From Oscillospiraceae bacterium (GTDB taxonomy: Bacteria; Bacillota; Clostridia; Oscillospirales; Oscillospiraceae), in the NCBI GenBank assembly GCA_017411265.1, contig JAFRDL010000064.1, forward strand, positions 1-38,166: a DNA stretch of 38,166 bases, read 5' to 3'. The notes beneath the pieces are model-generated. The model was not told the DNA's origin and searched no databases. It saw only the letters and a list, made by a program, of their open reading frames with translations. Position numbers and translations under genes: made by a program. Positions 1-7,820 of this stretch are shown piece by piece. Position 1 is the first letter of the stretch. Each line of letters opens with the position of its first letter.

Positions 1-1613
1 GCCTGGGCGCCGGGACAGCCTTTCTCCGCGAGGCCTTCGGCGCGGAGGTCTGGGGGCTGGACGTGTCTCCGCAGGCGCTGGCGCTTGCCCGGACGCAGCA
101 TCCCGGACCAACCTATGTGCCGGGTGACGCCGCCGCGCTGCCCTTCCCGGACGGGAGCTTCGACGCGGTGGTGATGGAGTGCTCCCTCTCCCTCATGGAG
201 GATCCCGCCGCCGCTCTCCTCGAGGCGGAGCGGGTCCTGCGGGAAGGGGGGAGCCTGGCGATCGCCACCCTCACCGGCCCGGAGGATGGCCCCCTCTGTT
301 CCGGGGGACGGATCTCCCGGACGGCGCTGGAAAACGCCCTGCTGGAGCGGGGATTTGCCGGGCTTCGTTTTCTGGATCGGACCGAGGATCTCCGGACATT
401 TGCCGCGGAGGCCATCTTCGCCTGCGGGAGCCTGGACGCCTGGCGGCGGGAGGCAGAGGATCTTCTGGGCGCGCCGGCCTTTCCTTGTGAGGTGCGTCGG
501 CAGGAACTGGGCTATCACCTGGTCACCGCCCGAAAACCCGCGGGCCACGCCCTCTGGCGGGAGATGCGGGACCGGGGGGCGTTCACCGGAGAGAGGGAAC
601 TGTGCGCCGCGCCGGAAAAGCGGCTGCGCGTCCCGGGCCGGGAGGTGGCCCGGATCATCACCCGGAGCACCTCCGGCAGCACCGGCGGACCCAAACGGCT
701 CTTTTTCACCGAGGAGGACATGGCCGCCACGGCGGACTTTTTCACCTGGGGCATGGAGCCCATGGTATCGCCGGGCGGCCGGGTCTGCGTGTTCATGGAG
801 GGACCGTCCCCCCACAGCGTGGGCGGCCTTCTCACCGCCGCCGTGGCGCGGCTGGGCGGGGAGACCTCCGTGTACGGGTTCATTACGGACTACGCCCGGG
901 CGGCGCGGGAGGCCGCCGGTGCGGAGTGCCTGGTAGGGCTTCCGGGACAGATGGCGGCGCTGGCGGAGACCGCGCCGGAGCTTCGGCCCCGGACCGTGCT
1001 TCTCAGCGGGGACTATGTGCCCCGGAGCGTGGAGGAACGGCTGCGGGGGGTCTGGAACGGCGAGATCTATACCCACTGGGGCATGACGGAAACGGCCTAC
1101 GGCGGCGCGGTGGAATGTCCGCGCCACAGCGGCTGTCATATCCGGGAGGACCTGCTGGTGGAGATCGTGGATCCGGTGACCGGCGCGGTCCTGCCCCGGG
1201 GCGAGGAGGGGGAGATCGTGATCTCCGCGCCGGAGCGCCGGGCCATGCCGCTCTTTCGCTACCGCACCGGGGATCTGGGAAGGCTGATGCCGGGGATCTG
1301 CCCCTGCGGACGCCCGGAGCCGAGACTGGACAGGATCCGGCGGCGCCTCGGGGATGAGATCCCCGCCGGGGGCAGACCCATCTCCATCCATCTGCTGGAC
1401 GAGCGGCTGTACGCCGTCTCCGGGATCCGGGATTTCCGCGCCGTGCTGACGGGCGGAAACGCTCTCACCGTCCGCTGGGACGGGACGGCGGCGGAGGAGG
1501 AGATCGGGCGCGCCCTCCGCGCCGGATGGCCGGAGCTGGATATCACGATCAAAAAGGAGCCGCTCCCCCCGGAACGGGGGAAACGGCGGCTGGAGAGGAC
1601 GGATGGAGTATGA
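1..1613 (+). CDS. Methyltransferase-AMP ligase fusion (5' end cut by window)
   Basis: The frame is open to the left edge, so the true start lies outside. Before the first in-window start (GTG at 63) it already encodes the SAM-binding glycine motif (LGAGTA) and the acidic end of beta 2 (WGLD). A class I methyltransferase follows (GDAAALPFPDGSFDAV, then VLREGG). From about residue 195 after position 63 it becomes an adenylate-forming domain: the P-loop STSGSTGGPK, HWGMTE, YRTGDLG, a CPCG pair and RLDRIRRRLG, as in the phenylacetate-CoA ligase (PaaK) group. In Desulfovibrio-type anaerobes separate proteins of these two kinds (named after DVU_1556 and DVU_1553) share a cluster with metal-cofactor accessory genes; I recall this from annotation practice. 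Here they form one chain. The stop overlaps the next start (ATGA), so the two genes are coupled. The substrate is unknown. Confidence 0.8.
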   Translation, partial: LGAGTAFLREAFGAEVWGLDVSPQALALARTQHPGPTYVPGDAAALPFPDGSFDAVVMECSLSLMEDPAAALLEAERVLREGGSLAIATLTGPEDGPLCSGGRISRTALENALLERGFAGLRFLDRTEDLRTFAAEAIFACGSLDAWRREAEDLLGAPAFPCEVRRQELGYHLVTARKPAGHALWREMRDRGAFTGERELCAAPEKRLRVPGREVARIITRSTSGSTGGPKRLFFTEEDMAATADFFTWGMEPMVSPGGRVCVFMEGPSPHSVGGLLTAAVARLGGETSVYGFITDYARAAREAAGAECLVGLPGQMAALAETAPELRPRTVLLSGDYVPRSVEERLRGVWNGEIYTHWGMTETAYGGAVECPRHSGCHIREDLLVEIVDPVTGAVLPRGEEGEIVISAPERRAMPLFRYRTGDLGRLMPGICPCGRPEPRLDRIRRRLGDEIPAGGRPISIHLLDERLYAVSGIRDFRAVLTGGNALTVRWDGTAAEEEIGRALRAGWPELDITIKKEPLPPERGKRRLERTDGV

Positions 1614-2002
1614 ATATCGCCGTGACCTGCGAAAATGAGGAGATCCGGGGGATCGTTCCGAAACTGTTCAAGGACAGTCCCTTTCTGATGATCATCGACG
1701 CGGACAAGAATCAGATCTTCAAGATCTACGGGAAACAGGACAAGGACAACATGGTATTCGCCCGGAAGGTGCTGGAGCATGACTGCGAGGCGCTGATCTG
1801 CGGGCAGCTGGAAAAGGAGCCCTTCGAGCTGCTGGCCGGCGCGGGGGTGACCCGGTACGACGGGAGCGGCCACACCGTGCAGAAGGCCTACGACTACATG
1901 AACCGGTACAAATTGCCGTGGATCGCGGATTACATCGGCGGCCCGGGCGCCTTCGGCCACAGCCACTCCGGAGAGTGCGAATGCGGCGAAGAGGAAGAAT
2001 AA
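1610..2002 (+). CDS. NifX / dinitrogenase iron-molybdenum cofactor domain protein
   Basis: A 130-residue protein beginning MNIAVTCENEEI, typical of the NifX/NifB-C-terminal fold that carries iron-molybdenum cofactor precursors. The ATG at 1610 is chosen because it overlaps the upstream TGA in an ATGA and follows GGATGGAG; a longer in-frame extension would run deep into the fusion gene. The body has the alternating pattern of this family (LICGQLEKEPFELLAGAGV). The tail ends in His, Cys and acidic residues (HSHSGECECGEEEE), a plausible metal-binding tail. No nif structural genes are visible, so the role is probably in another metallo-cofactor. Coupling to the methyltransferase-ligase gene suggests a shared pathway. 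Confidence 0.75.
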   Translation: MNIAVTCENEEIRGIVPKLFKDSPFLMIIDADKNQIFKIYGKQDKDNMVFARKVLEHDCEALICGQLEKEPFELLAGAGVTRYDGSGHTVQKAYDYMNRYKLPWIADYIGGPGAFGHSHSGECECGEEEE

Positions 2003-2040
2003 AAAGAACGCCCCCTGCCTCAGGCAGGGGGCGTTCTTTT
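2002..2040. terminator. Bidirectional intrinsic terminator
   Basis: Near-perfect hairpin with arms 2002-2019 and 2023-2040 around a TCA loop. It has A-rich sequence on the left and T-rich on the right, so it can stop both the NifX-type gene (+) and the convergent PLP lyase gene (-). Confidence 0.9.
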
Positions 2041-2059
2041 TATCCCGGAACAGGCTTCG

Positions 2060-3271
2060 TCAGCGTACGTCGCTGTTGAGCAGATCGCAGATCCGGCGGA
2101 GACCTTCCCGCAGCGTGGCCCGGGGACAGGCGGCATTCAGCCGGATGTAGGTGTCGGAATTCTGCACGAACATGGTGCTCCCGCCCTCCAGCAGTACCCC
2201 GGCGTGCTGAGCAAAGAGCAGGGGGATGAATTCGGTCCGTTCGTCCAGATAGGCGCCGATGTCCACCCAGCCCAGATAGGTGGCTTCCGGGATACGGAAG
2301 ACCGCTTTAGGAAGATGCTCGGCCAGATAGTCCCGGATCAGGGCGAAGTTGCCGTCCAGGTACTCCCGCAGCTCCATCAGCCAGTCGTAGCCGTGCTCGT
2401 AGGCGGCGGTGGCGGCAGCCAGGGCCAGCGGGTTGACGTTGAAGTTGTGCTTTGCGTGCCACCCGGCCCGGACCTTCTCGTTGGGGATGATGATGTTGGA
2501 GAAGTGGAGCCCGGCGGTATTGAAGGTCTTGCTGGGGGCCATGCAGGTGATGATCCGGTCGGTGCCCGGGAAGAGCTTGGCCAGCGGAGTGTGTGTCCGG
2601 CCGGAGCGCAGCAGGTCGCAGTGGATCTCGTCGGAGAGGATAAGAAGGCCGTTCTCCATGGCGATCTCCCCTACGGCCCGAAGCTCGTCTTCCGTCCAGA
2701 TACGGCCGGTGGGGTTGTGGGGATTGCAGAAGATGAGAAGCTTCACCGCAGGGTCCGCGGCCTTGGCCCGGAAGTCGTCGAAGTCGATCTCAAAATAGCC
2801 GTTGTGCGCCCGGTCCACCAGATCGGAGCAGACGCACTCCCGGCCGTGAAAATCCGCGGCTTGCTTAAAGGGCGTGTAGGAGGGGGTGAAGATCAGCACC
2901 TTGTCTCCGGGATCGGTCGCATAGCCCACCAGCTCGTTGAGCGCGGGGATAATGCCGCCGCAGATATAGAGATCCCCACGGGGGAAGGTCCAGCCGTACA
3001 TCTTTTCCGTCCAGGCGGAGAATACCCCGTAGTACTCCGGGCTGAACAGGCGGGTGTAGCCGAAGATCCGGCGGTCCAGCCGCCGGCGGATCCCCTCCAC
3101 GATACAATCCGGCGTGGCGAACTCCATGTCCGCGATCCACATCCGGATGAGCTCCTCGTCCCGGTAGGGCAGCTTCAGGTCCGGGTCGTGGAAGATGTAC
3201 TGCCGGAAGCCCTCGACGCTGGTACTGTTGGTGTTCCGGCGGTCGATGATCTCATCAAAATTGGTTTTCAT
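2060..3271 (-). CDS. MalY/PatB-family PLP-dependent C-S lyase or aminotransferase
   Basis: 403 residues, the usual length of the MalY/PatB branch of fold-type I PLP enzymes. Visible landmarks are NPHNPTGRIW, LSDEIHCDLL (the Asp that pairs with the pyridine nitrogen), APSKTFNTAGLHFSN (the lysine that forms the Schiff base) and a C-terminal RLNAACPR (substrate carboxylate Arg). The family performs beta-elimination on cystathionine or cysteine conjugates, giving a thiol, ammonia and pyruvate via 2-aminoacrylate; some members are aminotransferases. The ATG at 3271 follows AAAGGA. It is the last gene of the minus-strand group, 27 nt after the zinc-ribbon gene, and ends at the bidirectional terminator. 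The substrate cannot be read from sequence. Confidence 0.85.
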   Translation of the reverse strand: MKTNFDEIIDRRNTNSTSVEGFRQYIFHDPDLKLPYRDEELIRMWIADMEFATPDCIVEGIRRRLDRRIFGYTRLFSPEYYGVFSAWTEKMYGWTFPRGDLYICGGIIPALNELVGYATDPGDKVLIFTPSYTPFKQAADFHGRECVCSDLVDRAHNGYFEIDFDDFRAKAADPAVKLLIFCNPHNPTGRIWTEDELRAVGEIAMENGLLILSDEIHCDLLRSGRTHTPLAKLFPGTDRIITCMAPSKTFNTAGLHFSNIIIPNEKVRAGWHAKHNFNVNPLALAAATAAYEHGYDWLMELREYLDGNFALIRDYLAEHLPKAVFRIPEATYLGWVDIGAYLDERTEFIPLLFAQHAGVLLEGGSTMFVQNSDTYIRLNAACPRATLREGLRRICDLLNSDVR

Positions 3272-3298
3272 GTGCGTTCCTTTCCGCGTGGGAGAATG

Positions 3299-3637
3299 TC
3301 ATCGATCCGGGAGCCGCTCCTTGCTGTCGGCGGCGTCGGGGTCGAAGTCCGGGGGGAGAGGGACCTTCTTCCCCAGCTCAAAATCGCTGAAGCGCAGACC
3401 GCAGACCGGGCACTGGGACATGAACAGGGCGTTGCGCATGAAATTGGCGCCGCAGGCGGGGCAGCGGAAGCCGATGAACATCACGATCAGGGAGACGGCG
3501 TAAACAACGCAGCCGAACCAGATCAGCACCTTGCGCAGCACCGGAGTGCCGGTGAGGTACCAGGCGGCGATCATGGCCGCCAGACCCAGGATCATCGCGA
3601 CGAGCAGGACCCGACGGACTTTGCGATAGGTTAGCAT
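3299..3637 (-). CDS. Small membrane protein with C-terminal zinc ribbon
   Basis: 112 residues. Two hydrophobic helices (about residues 8-28 and 36-57) are followed by FRCPACGANF and QCPVCGLRF, two CPxC knuckles that would bind one zinc on the cytoplasmic side. The tail is acidic and proline-rich. GGGGGA precedes the ATG at 3637. It lies between the serine-dehydratase-like gene (25 nt) and the PLP lyase (27 nt) and is probably co-transcribed. I do not recognise a named family; the function is unknown. Confidence 0.7.
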   Translation of the reverse strand: MLTYRKVRRVLLVAMILGLAAMIAAWYLTGTPVLRKVLIWFGCVVYAVSLIVMFIGFRCPACGANFMRNALFMSQCPVCGLRFSDFELGKKVPLPPDFDPDAADSKERLPDR

Positions 3638-3662
3638 AGGGCGATCCCCCTTCTCCGGAAAG

Positions 3663-5282
3663 TCAGAATGCGGTTTCCAGCCACTTGGCGAAGCGTTCCT
3701 TTTCCACCTGGGCGGCCGGGGTCGCGGCCAGTCCGGCCGAGAGACTTCCCTTCATGAAGCCGGGCAGCTTGCCGTACATATCGTCCATAGCCTCCACGGC
3801 CTGGTCAAAGGGAACGACGGCGTCAAATCCGCACATGGCAAGCTCCGCCGACGCCAGAGAATTGAGGGGGGCGGTATGGGACCGGCCCCGGCAGGGCATG
3901 GCGCAGCCGCCGCCGGCGATGGGGTCGCAGGGCAGTCCGAACATGTTCATCAGCGCGATGGAGGCGGCGGCGTCCACGTATTTCGGCGCGCCGCCCGTGA
4001 GCGTCACGATAGCGCCGGCGGCCATGGCGGAGCCGATGCCCACCTCGCCGGTACAGCCGGTGATCTCGCCGGTGGGGACGGTCTTCATGTAGGTGACCGC
4101 GCCGATGGCGGCGGCGGTGAAGAGGGCGTGGACGATCTCCTTGTCCCCCAGCCCCCGCTTTTCCGCCAGGGGCAGCAGGGCGCCCGCCATGATCGGCGGA
4201 CAGCCCGCGGCCGGTCCGGCCACGGACAGGGTGTCCTTGTCGTTCTTGCCCTCGTGGGCATAGACAGCGGTGGCCAGAACTCGGGCCGTGAGATCGTCGG
4301 TGATATACTCTCCCTGTTCCAAGCGCCGCTTCACGTTTTCGGCGAACAGGGGATGCCCCGGTCCGCGCATGTGGTGTACGGTGCCGCTCTTTCCCTTTTC
4401 CACCGTTCCGCGGATCACCTGCCAGACCCGTTCCATCATGGCGACGACCTCGTCCCGGGATTTCAGGGTCCGGCCCATCTCGTAGCGGATGGCGATCTCC
4501 GAGCAGTCCACGCCTTCCTTCTCAGCCAGCTCCGTCAGCTCCTTTACGCTGGTGAAGAGCGGCGGCCTGGCGCCCTTGCGGGTGACGATGGGCATGATGG
4601 GGTCCAGCATGCGGATCTTTTCCACACCGGGCAGCCGGGAGAGGAACGACAGGTCCACGCGGCCCTCCTCCAGGAAAACGGCCAGCATCTCCAGGTCCGT
4701 ATCCCGGGGATGGCGGAAGCTGCGGATGTTCAGGATCCGGCTGGGCAGGGAGGAGCAGCACTCGTCCATGGCGAACATGAGGCGCTGGGCAAAGCCGGGG
4801 CCGGAGCGATGCTGGATCAGCAGCACGTATTCCTCGCCCTTGATCCCTTCCACCGGGAAGCCGTCGATCTCCAGGATGGCGATGGTTCCGCCGCCCACGC
4901 TGTCGCCAAGCATGGTACTGGTCTCCCCGGCGGCGTTGCGCATGGTGAGCAGCATGGCGTTGGGATTGGTGTTGCCGGGGATGTCCTCCAGCACCACCTC
5001 CACCTTCATGCCCTGCCTGTCCGCCTCCTCCTGGGCGGTATAGAGCCTGGGGTCGTCCGGCCCCCAGCCCAGGACCCCGGCGATCAGCCCCAGATTGGTG
5101 GCCATGCCGGTGCGGAAGGCGGCGCGCCCGCTGCCGGGCACATAGTTGATCCGGTAATAAACAGGGGTTCCCCCACCCACGCCCCGGGCGATCTGACCGA
5201 TGCGGGTGGGGCCGGCGCAGGCGGAACTGGAGGGTCCGATCATGATGGGCCCGAATACGTCGTTGAAAAGACTGGGATACAT
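3663..5282 (-). CDS. L-serine dehydratase-like Fe-S enzyme, fused beta and alpha domains
   Basis: 539 residues. The N-terminal third is the beta (small) domain of iron-sulfur L-serine dehydratases (FGPIMIGPSSS near residues 10-20, then an ACT-like segment). The C-terminal part is the alpha domain with the expected cluster cysteines: TGCTGEVG, GLPCDPIAG and AMPCRGRS, plus AAGCPP. The known reaction is Ser to 2-aminoacrylate and then pyruvate plus ammonia. Oddity: the normally invariant SSSHT reads SSSAC (Ala21, Cys22), so the catalytic or substrate-binding environment differs and serine may not be the substrate. The ATG at 5282 follows GAGGG. The upstream neighbour is a RidA-family protein, the usual scavenger of 2-aminoacrylate. 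It belongs to the TRAP transporter operon. Confidence 0.8.
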   Translation of the reverse strand: MYPSLFNDVFGPIMIGPSSSACAGPTRIGQIARGVGGGTPVYYRINYVPGSGRAAFRTGMATNLGLIAGVLGWGPDDPRLYTAQEEADRQGMKVEVVLEDIPGNTNPNAMLLTMRNAAGETSTMLGDSVGGGTIAILEIDGFPVEGIKGEEYVLLIQHRSGPGFAQRLMFAMDECCSSLPSRILNIRSFRHPRDTDLEMLAVFLEEGRVDLSFLSRLPGVEKIRMLDPIMPIVTRKGARPPLFTSVKELTELAEKEGVDCSEIAIRYEMGRTLKSRDEVVAMMERVWQVIRGTVEKGKSGTVHHMRGPGHPLFAENVKRRLEQGEYITDDLTARVLATAVYAHEGKNDKDTLSVAGPAAGCPPIMAGALLPLAEKRGLGDKEIVHALFTAAAIGAVTYMKTVPTGEITGCTGEVGIGSAMAAGAIVTLTGGAPKYVDAAASIALMNMFGLPCDPIAGGGCAMPCRGRSHTAPLNSLASAELAMCGFDAVVPFDQAVEAMDDMYGKLPGFMKGSLSAGLAATPAAQVEKERFAKWLETAF

Positions 5283-5297
5283 AAGGCACCCTCACTT

Positions 5298-5324
5298 CCT
5301 TTCAGGCGATTGGCCTGAAAAAGG
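5298..5324. other. Hairpin at the leader of the dehydratase-like gene
   Basis: Inverted repeat TTTCAGGC / GCCTGAAA with a 5-nt loop lying just upstream of the Shine-Dalgarno of the gene starting at 5282 (-). It could affect translation or mRNA ends. It has no U-tract in the minus direction, so it is not a standard terminator. Confidence 0.45.
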
Positions 5325-5339
5325 TGATTTTCCGGGGAT

Positions 5340-5373
5340 GAATAACGCCACGCCGTGAAGCGTGACGTTATTC
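5340..5373. other. Long hairpin between the ridA-like and dehydratase-like genes
   Basis: Arms 5340-5353 and 5360-5373 pair over 14 positions with one mismatch or G-U pair around a 6-nt loop. On the minus strand no U-run follows, so it is more likely an mRNA processing or stability element than a terminator. It lies immediately after the stop of the RidA-family gene. Confidence 0.6.
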
Positions 5374-5379
5374 ACGGCT

Positions 5380-5745
5380 TTACCGATAGGCGTGAGCCAT
5401 GATCTCCACCTTGCAGCCGGCGGCGAGACCGTTGACCCCGCAGCAGAAGCGGGCGGGGATCTTTCCCGGAGGGAATTTGCTCACGTACACGGCGTTCATC
5501 CGGTCCCGCTCGGAGAAATCGGAGAGGAAGATCTCCACGCGGATCAGCTTGTCCATTCCGGAGCCGTAGCGCTCCAGCATGGCCTTGAGGTTTTTCATGA
5601 CCTGTTCGGTCTCTTCTTCGATGGTGCCGTGGACGATCTCGCCGGTGTCCCAGTCCTCGGAGATCAGACCGGAAAGGTAGATCTGATCGTCGGCGATCAC
5701 GGCGTCGCAGTATACGCTGCCGGGGCCGTTGTAGGTAACGTTCAT
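5380..5745 (-). CDS. RidA-family (YjgF/YER057c/UK114) enamine/imine deaminase
   Basis: 121 residues, near the usual 125-130. It has the Rid fold pattern: DDQIYLSGLISED at the second strand, a TEQVMKNLKAMLERYGSGMDKLIRVEIFLSD helix-strand, and KIPARFCCGVNGLAAGCKVEI, which keeps the Arg that holds the substrate carboxylate in active family members. RidA hydrolyses reactive 2-aminoacrylate made by dehydratases and lyases. The ATG at 5745 follows GGAGG at 6-nt spacing, 27 nt after dctM. Placement between the transporter and the dehydratase-like gene supports detoxification of the pathway intermediate. It may be a Rid subgroup other than archetypal RidA. Confidence 0.85.
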   Translation of the reverse strand: MNVTYNGPGSVYCDAVIADDQIYLSGLISEDWDTGEIVHGTIEEETEQVMKNLKAMLERYGSGMDKLIRVEIFLSDFSERDRMNAVYVSKFPPGKIPARFCCGVNGLAAGCKVEIMAHAYR

Positions 5746-5772
5746 GTTATGCCTCCATAGGTTTTCTTGTCA

Positions 5773-7116
5773 TCAGCCTCCGCCGAAGGGGAAGATGATG
5801 AACTTGGCACCCATCACCAGCTTGACCAGCGTCAGGGAGAGGGCAGGCCAGTAGGTGACGGCGATCAGCACGGGAAGGTAGCAGTAGAGGAGGATCTTCA
5901 GCACGTGGGGGATCATCTTCTCCACCGGGCATTTGAACAGACGGGAAGCAAGATACAGGAACGGCGCGCAGGGGGGCGTGATGCAGCCCATGCCCAGGTT
6001 GACGCCCAGCAGGGCGGCGAACTGGTAGGGGCTCATGCCGCAGCGGGTGACCACGGGCAGCAGCAGGGGCGCCGCGATCAGCGTGCCGGCGGTATCGTCG
6101 CAGATCATGCCCAGGATGATGAGGAAGATGTTCACCATCGCCAGCACGATGATCCGGTTGCTGGATACGCTGGTCAGAGCGTCCGCGATCATCTGGGGCA
6201 TCTGCTCCTGGGTGAGGATCCGGCTGAACACACAGGCGAACAGCACCAGCAGGATCATCACGCCGGTGGTGACGCCGGACTCGAAGAACGACTGCTTGAT
6301 GTTCTTCCACTTCATGGTGCGGTAGATCAGCAGTCCGGCCAGAAGCGCGTAGACGCAGGAGACGCCGGCCGCTTCCACAGGGGTGAAGATGCCGCCGTAG
6401 ATGCCGCCCAGGATGATGACGGGCATCAGCAGAGCGGGGAACGTGCTGACAGTGGTTTTCCCGAAGTTCTTGAACCACTCGCCGGCGTTTTTCCGCTGGA
6501 CCGTGGGAGGAAGGTCGGGGACCTTTTTCATGGTGATCGCGCCCAGGATGCACTCCAGCAGCGCCAGCATGATGCCGGGACCCACGATCGCCAGGAAGCA
6601 GCCCAGCACGGACACGTTCACGGCCCACGCGAAGATGATCTGGATCCCGCTGGGCGGGATCAGCAGACCCAGCGGCGCCGCGCAGCAGAGCGTGGCGGCG
6701 TAGATGTGCTTGGGATAGTTGCGCTGCTCCATCTTGGGACCCAGCACGGTGCCGATGCAGGTCAGCGTGGCGGTGCCGGAGCCGGAGACGGCGCCGAAGA
6801 GGGCGCAGGCGATCACGGAAACGACGATCAGGCCGCCCTTGAGCTTTTCGGTGAAGCACTCCAGCCACCGGACCAGCCCGTCGCCGATGGAGCTGGAGGA
6901 CATGAGAGAGCCGGCCAGGATGAACAGGGGCAGCGCGATCAGCACGTAGGACTGAATGTTGTTGTAGCCGGACGGCATGAGGATGGCGGGGTTGACGCCG
7001 ATGGTCGCCACCAGATAGGTGCAGGCGCCGGCGAACGCGAAGGGGATGGGAGGTCCGGTAACGATCAGAAAGATCAGCAGCATGATGCTGGTGACCATGG
7101 CCAAACCGAGACTCAT
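5773..7116 (-). CDS. dctM: TRAP transporter large permease (DctM type)
   Basis: 447 residues of almost continuous hydrophobic helices, matching the 12-helix DctM subunit that carries the transport path in tripartite ATP-independent periplasmic (TRAP) importers. Typical motifs are ALPLFILAGSLM, FGAVSGSGTATLTCIG, LIPPSGIQIIFAW and GMCDDTAGTLIAAPLLLP-like loops. The ATG at 7116 overlaps the dctQ stop by 4 nt, so translation is coupled. These systems use ion gradients to import organic acids or zwitterions. The enzymes downstream suggest an amino-acid-like or hydroxy-acid substrate, but the permease does not identify it. Confidence 0.93.
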   Translation of the reverse strand: MSLGLAMVTSIMLLIFLIVTGPPIPFAFAGACTYLVATIGVNPAILMPSGYNNIQSYVLIALPLFILAGSLMSSSSIGDGLVRWLECFTEKLKGGLIVVSVIACALFGAVSGSGTATLTCIGTVLGPKMEQRNYPKHIYAATLCCAAPLGLLIPPSGIQIIFAWAVNVSVLGCFLAIVGPGIMLALLECILGAITMKKVPDLPPTVQRKNAGEWFKNFGKTTVSTFPALLMPVIILGGIYGGIFTPVEAAGVSCVYALLAGLLIYRTMKWKNIKQSFFESGVTTGVMILLVLFACVFSRILTQEQMPQMIADALTSVSSNRIIVLAMVNIFLIILGMICDDTAGTLIAAPLLLPVVTRCGMSPYQFAALLGVNLGMGCITPPCAPFLYLASRLFKCPVEKMIPHVLKILLYCYLPVLIAVTYWPALSLTLVKLVMGAKFIIFPFGGG

Positions 7117-7721
7117 GCGTTACTCCCCTCCTCTCCAGCGGCGAGGCCGTCGATCCCCAGGGCCTTCTTTTCCGCTTCTTCTTTCTCCTGACGGGTCATG
7201 TGGGAACTGACCGGGTTGATGATGTTGCGGATCAGATGATACACAGAGTAAAACAGCATGCCCCACATGCCGATGGGGATGGGGATCTGGTTGATCCAGA
7301 AGGGAAGCTTCGTCGCCGTGTTGCGGCGGGTGCTGCCGATGCAGTTTTTGAAATATTTCACTCCCCAGTAGCTCCACAGGAGCATGAGGAAAACACAGAC
7401 CACGTAGATATAGATCTTATGGGCTTTATACTGCCAGCGCTTGGTCCAGGCCAGGTTCAGCAGGTCGCCCTGGATATGGCTCTCTTCGTACGTGCCGTAG
7501 ATACCGCCCATAAAATACAGCCACATGGATACGATCGTCAGGATCTCATCCATGCCGTAGAGGTTGAAATGGAAGACATACCGGAGCAGCACGATCAGAA
7601 AGATCGAGAGCACGGTTGCCATCAGGAAAGCGATCGTGGCGATTTTGAAAAAAACATGAAGCCAACGCCAGGGTGCAAAACGCTCTACTACATCTTCAAC
7701 CAGCTTTTTCTCTTTGTCCAA
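7113..7721 (-). CDS. dctQ: TRAP transporter small permease (DctQ type)
   Basis: 202 residues with four predicted membrane helices (about 28-52, 60-78, 100-120 and 145-165) and charged cytoplasmic ends, as in DctQ, which supports the large permease. The start is TTG at 7721, preceded by GGGGGG at 8-nt spacing; no ATG gives a better site. It overlaps dctM by 4 nt. The C-terminal tail after the fourth helix is long and rich in Glu and Lys. Confidence 0.88.
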   Translation of the reverse strand: MDKEKKLVEDVVERFAPWRWLHVFFKIATIAFLMATVLSIFLIVLLRYVFHFNLYGMDEILTIVSMWLYFMGGIYGTYEESHIQGDLLNLAWTKRWQYKAHKIYIYVVCVFLMLLWSYWGVKYFKNCIGSTRRNTATKLPFWINQIPIPIGMWGMLFYSVYHLIRNIINPVSSHMTRQEKEEAEKKALGIDGLAAGEEGSNA

Positions 7722-7745
7722 GAGTCGTTCCCCCCTTTAATGAAA

Positions 7746-7781
7746 GCGGGCGCCGAGAACGAAAGCGTCATCGGCGCCCGC
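7746..7781. other. Intercistronic hairpin between dctP and dctQ
   Basis: Perfect 11-bp arms (7746-7756 and 7771-7781) with a 14-nt loop. In the minus direction only a short T stretch follows. Such a hairpin after the binding-protein gene is commonly used to stabilise its mRNA or partly end transcription, so that binding protein exceeds permease. Confidence 0.65.
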
Positions 7782-7820
7782 CCGCTCAGATCGTGATGAA
7801 ACGAGTCGATTTGCCGGGGA

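Noticed and set aside
3876..5318. A 480-codon plus-strand frame opposite the dehydratase-like gene
   Set aside because: Low-complexity His/Gly/Asp-rich translation with no motif; the minus-strand gene has conserved Fe-S cysteines.
5767..7191. A long plus-strand frame opposite dctM
   Set aside because: It is Gln/Asp/His-rich, as expected from the complement of hydrophobic codons; dctM is unambiguous.
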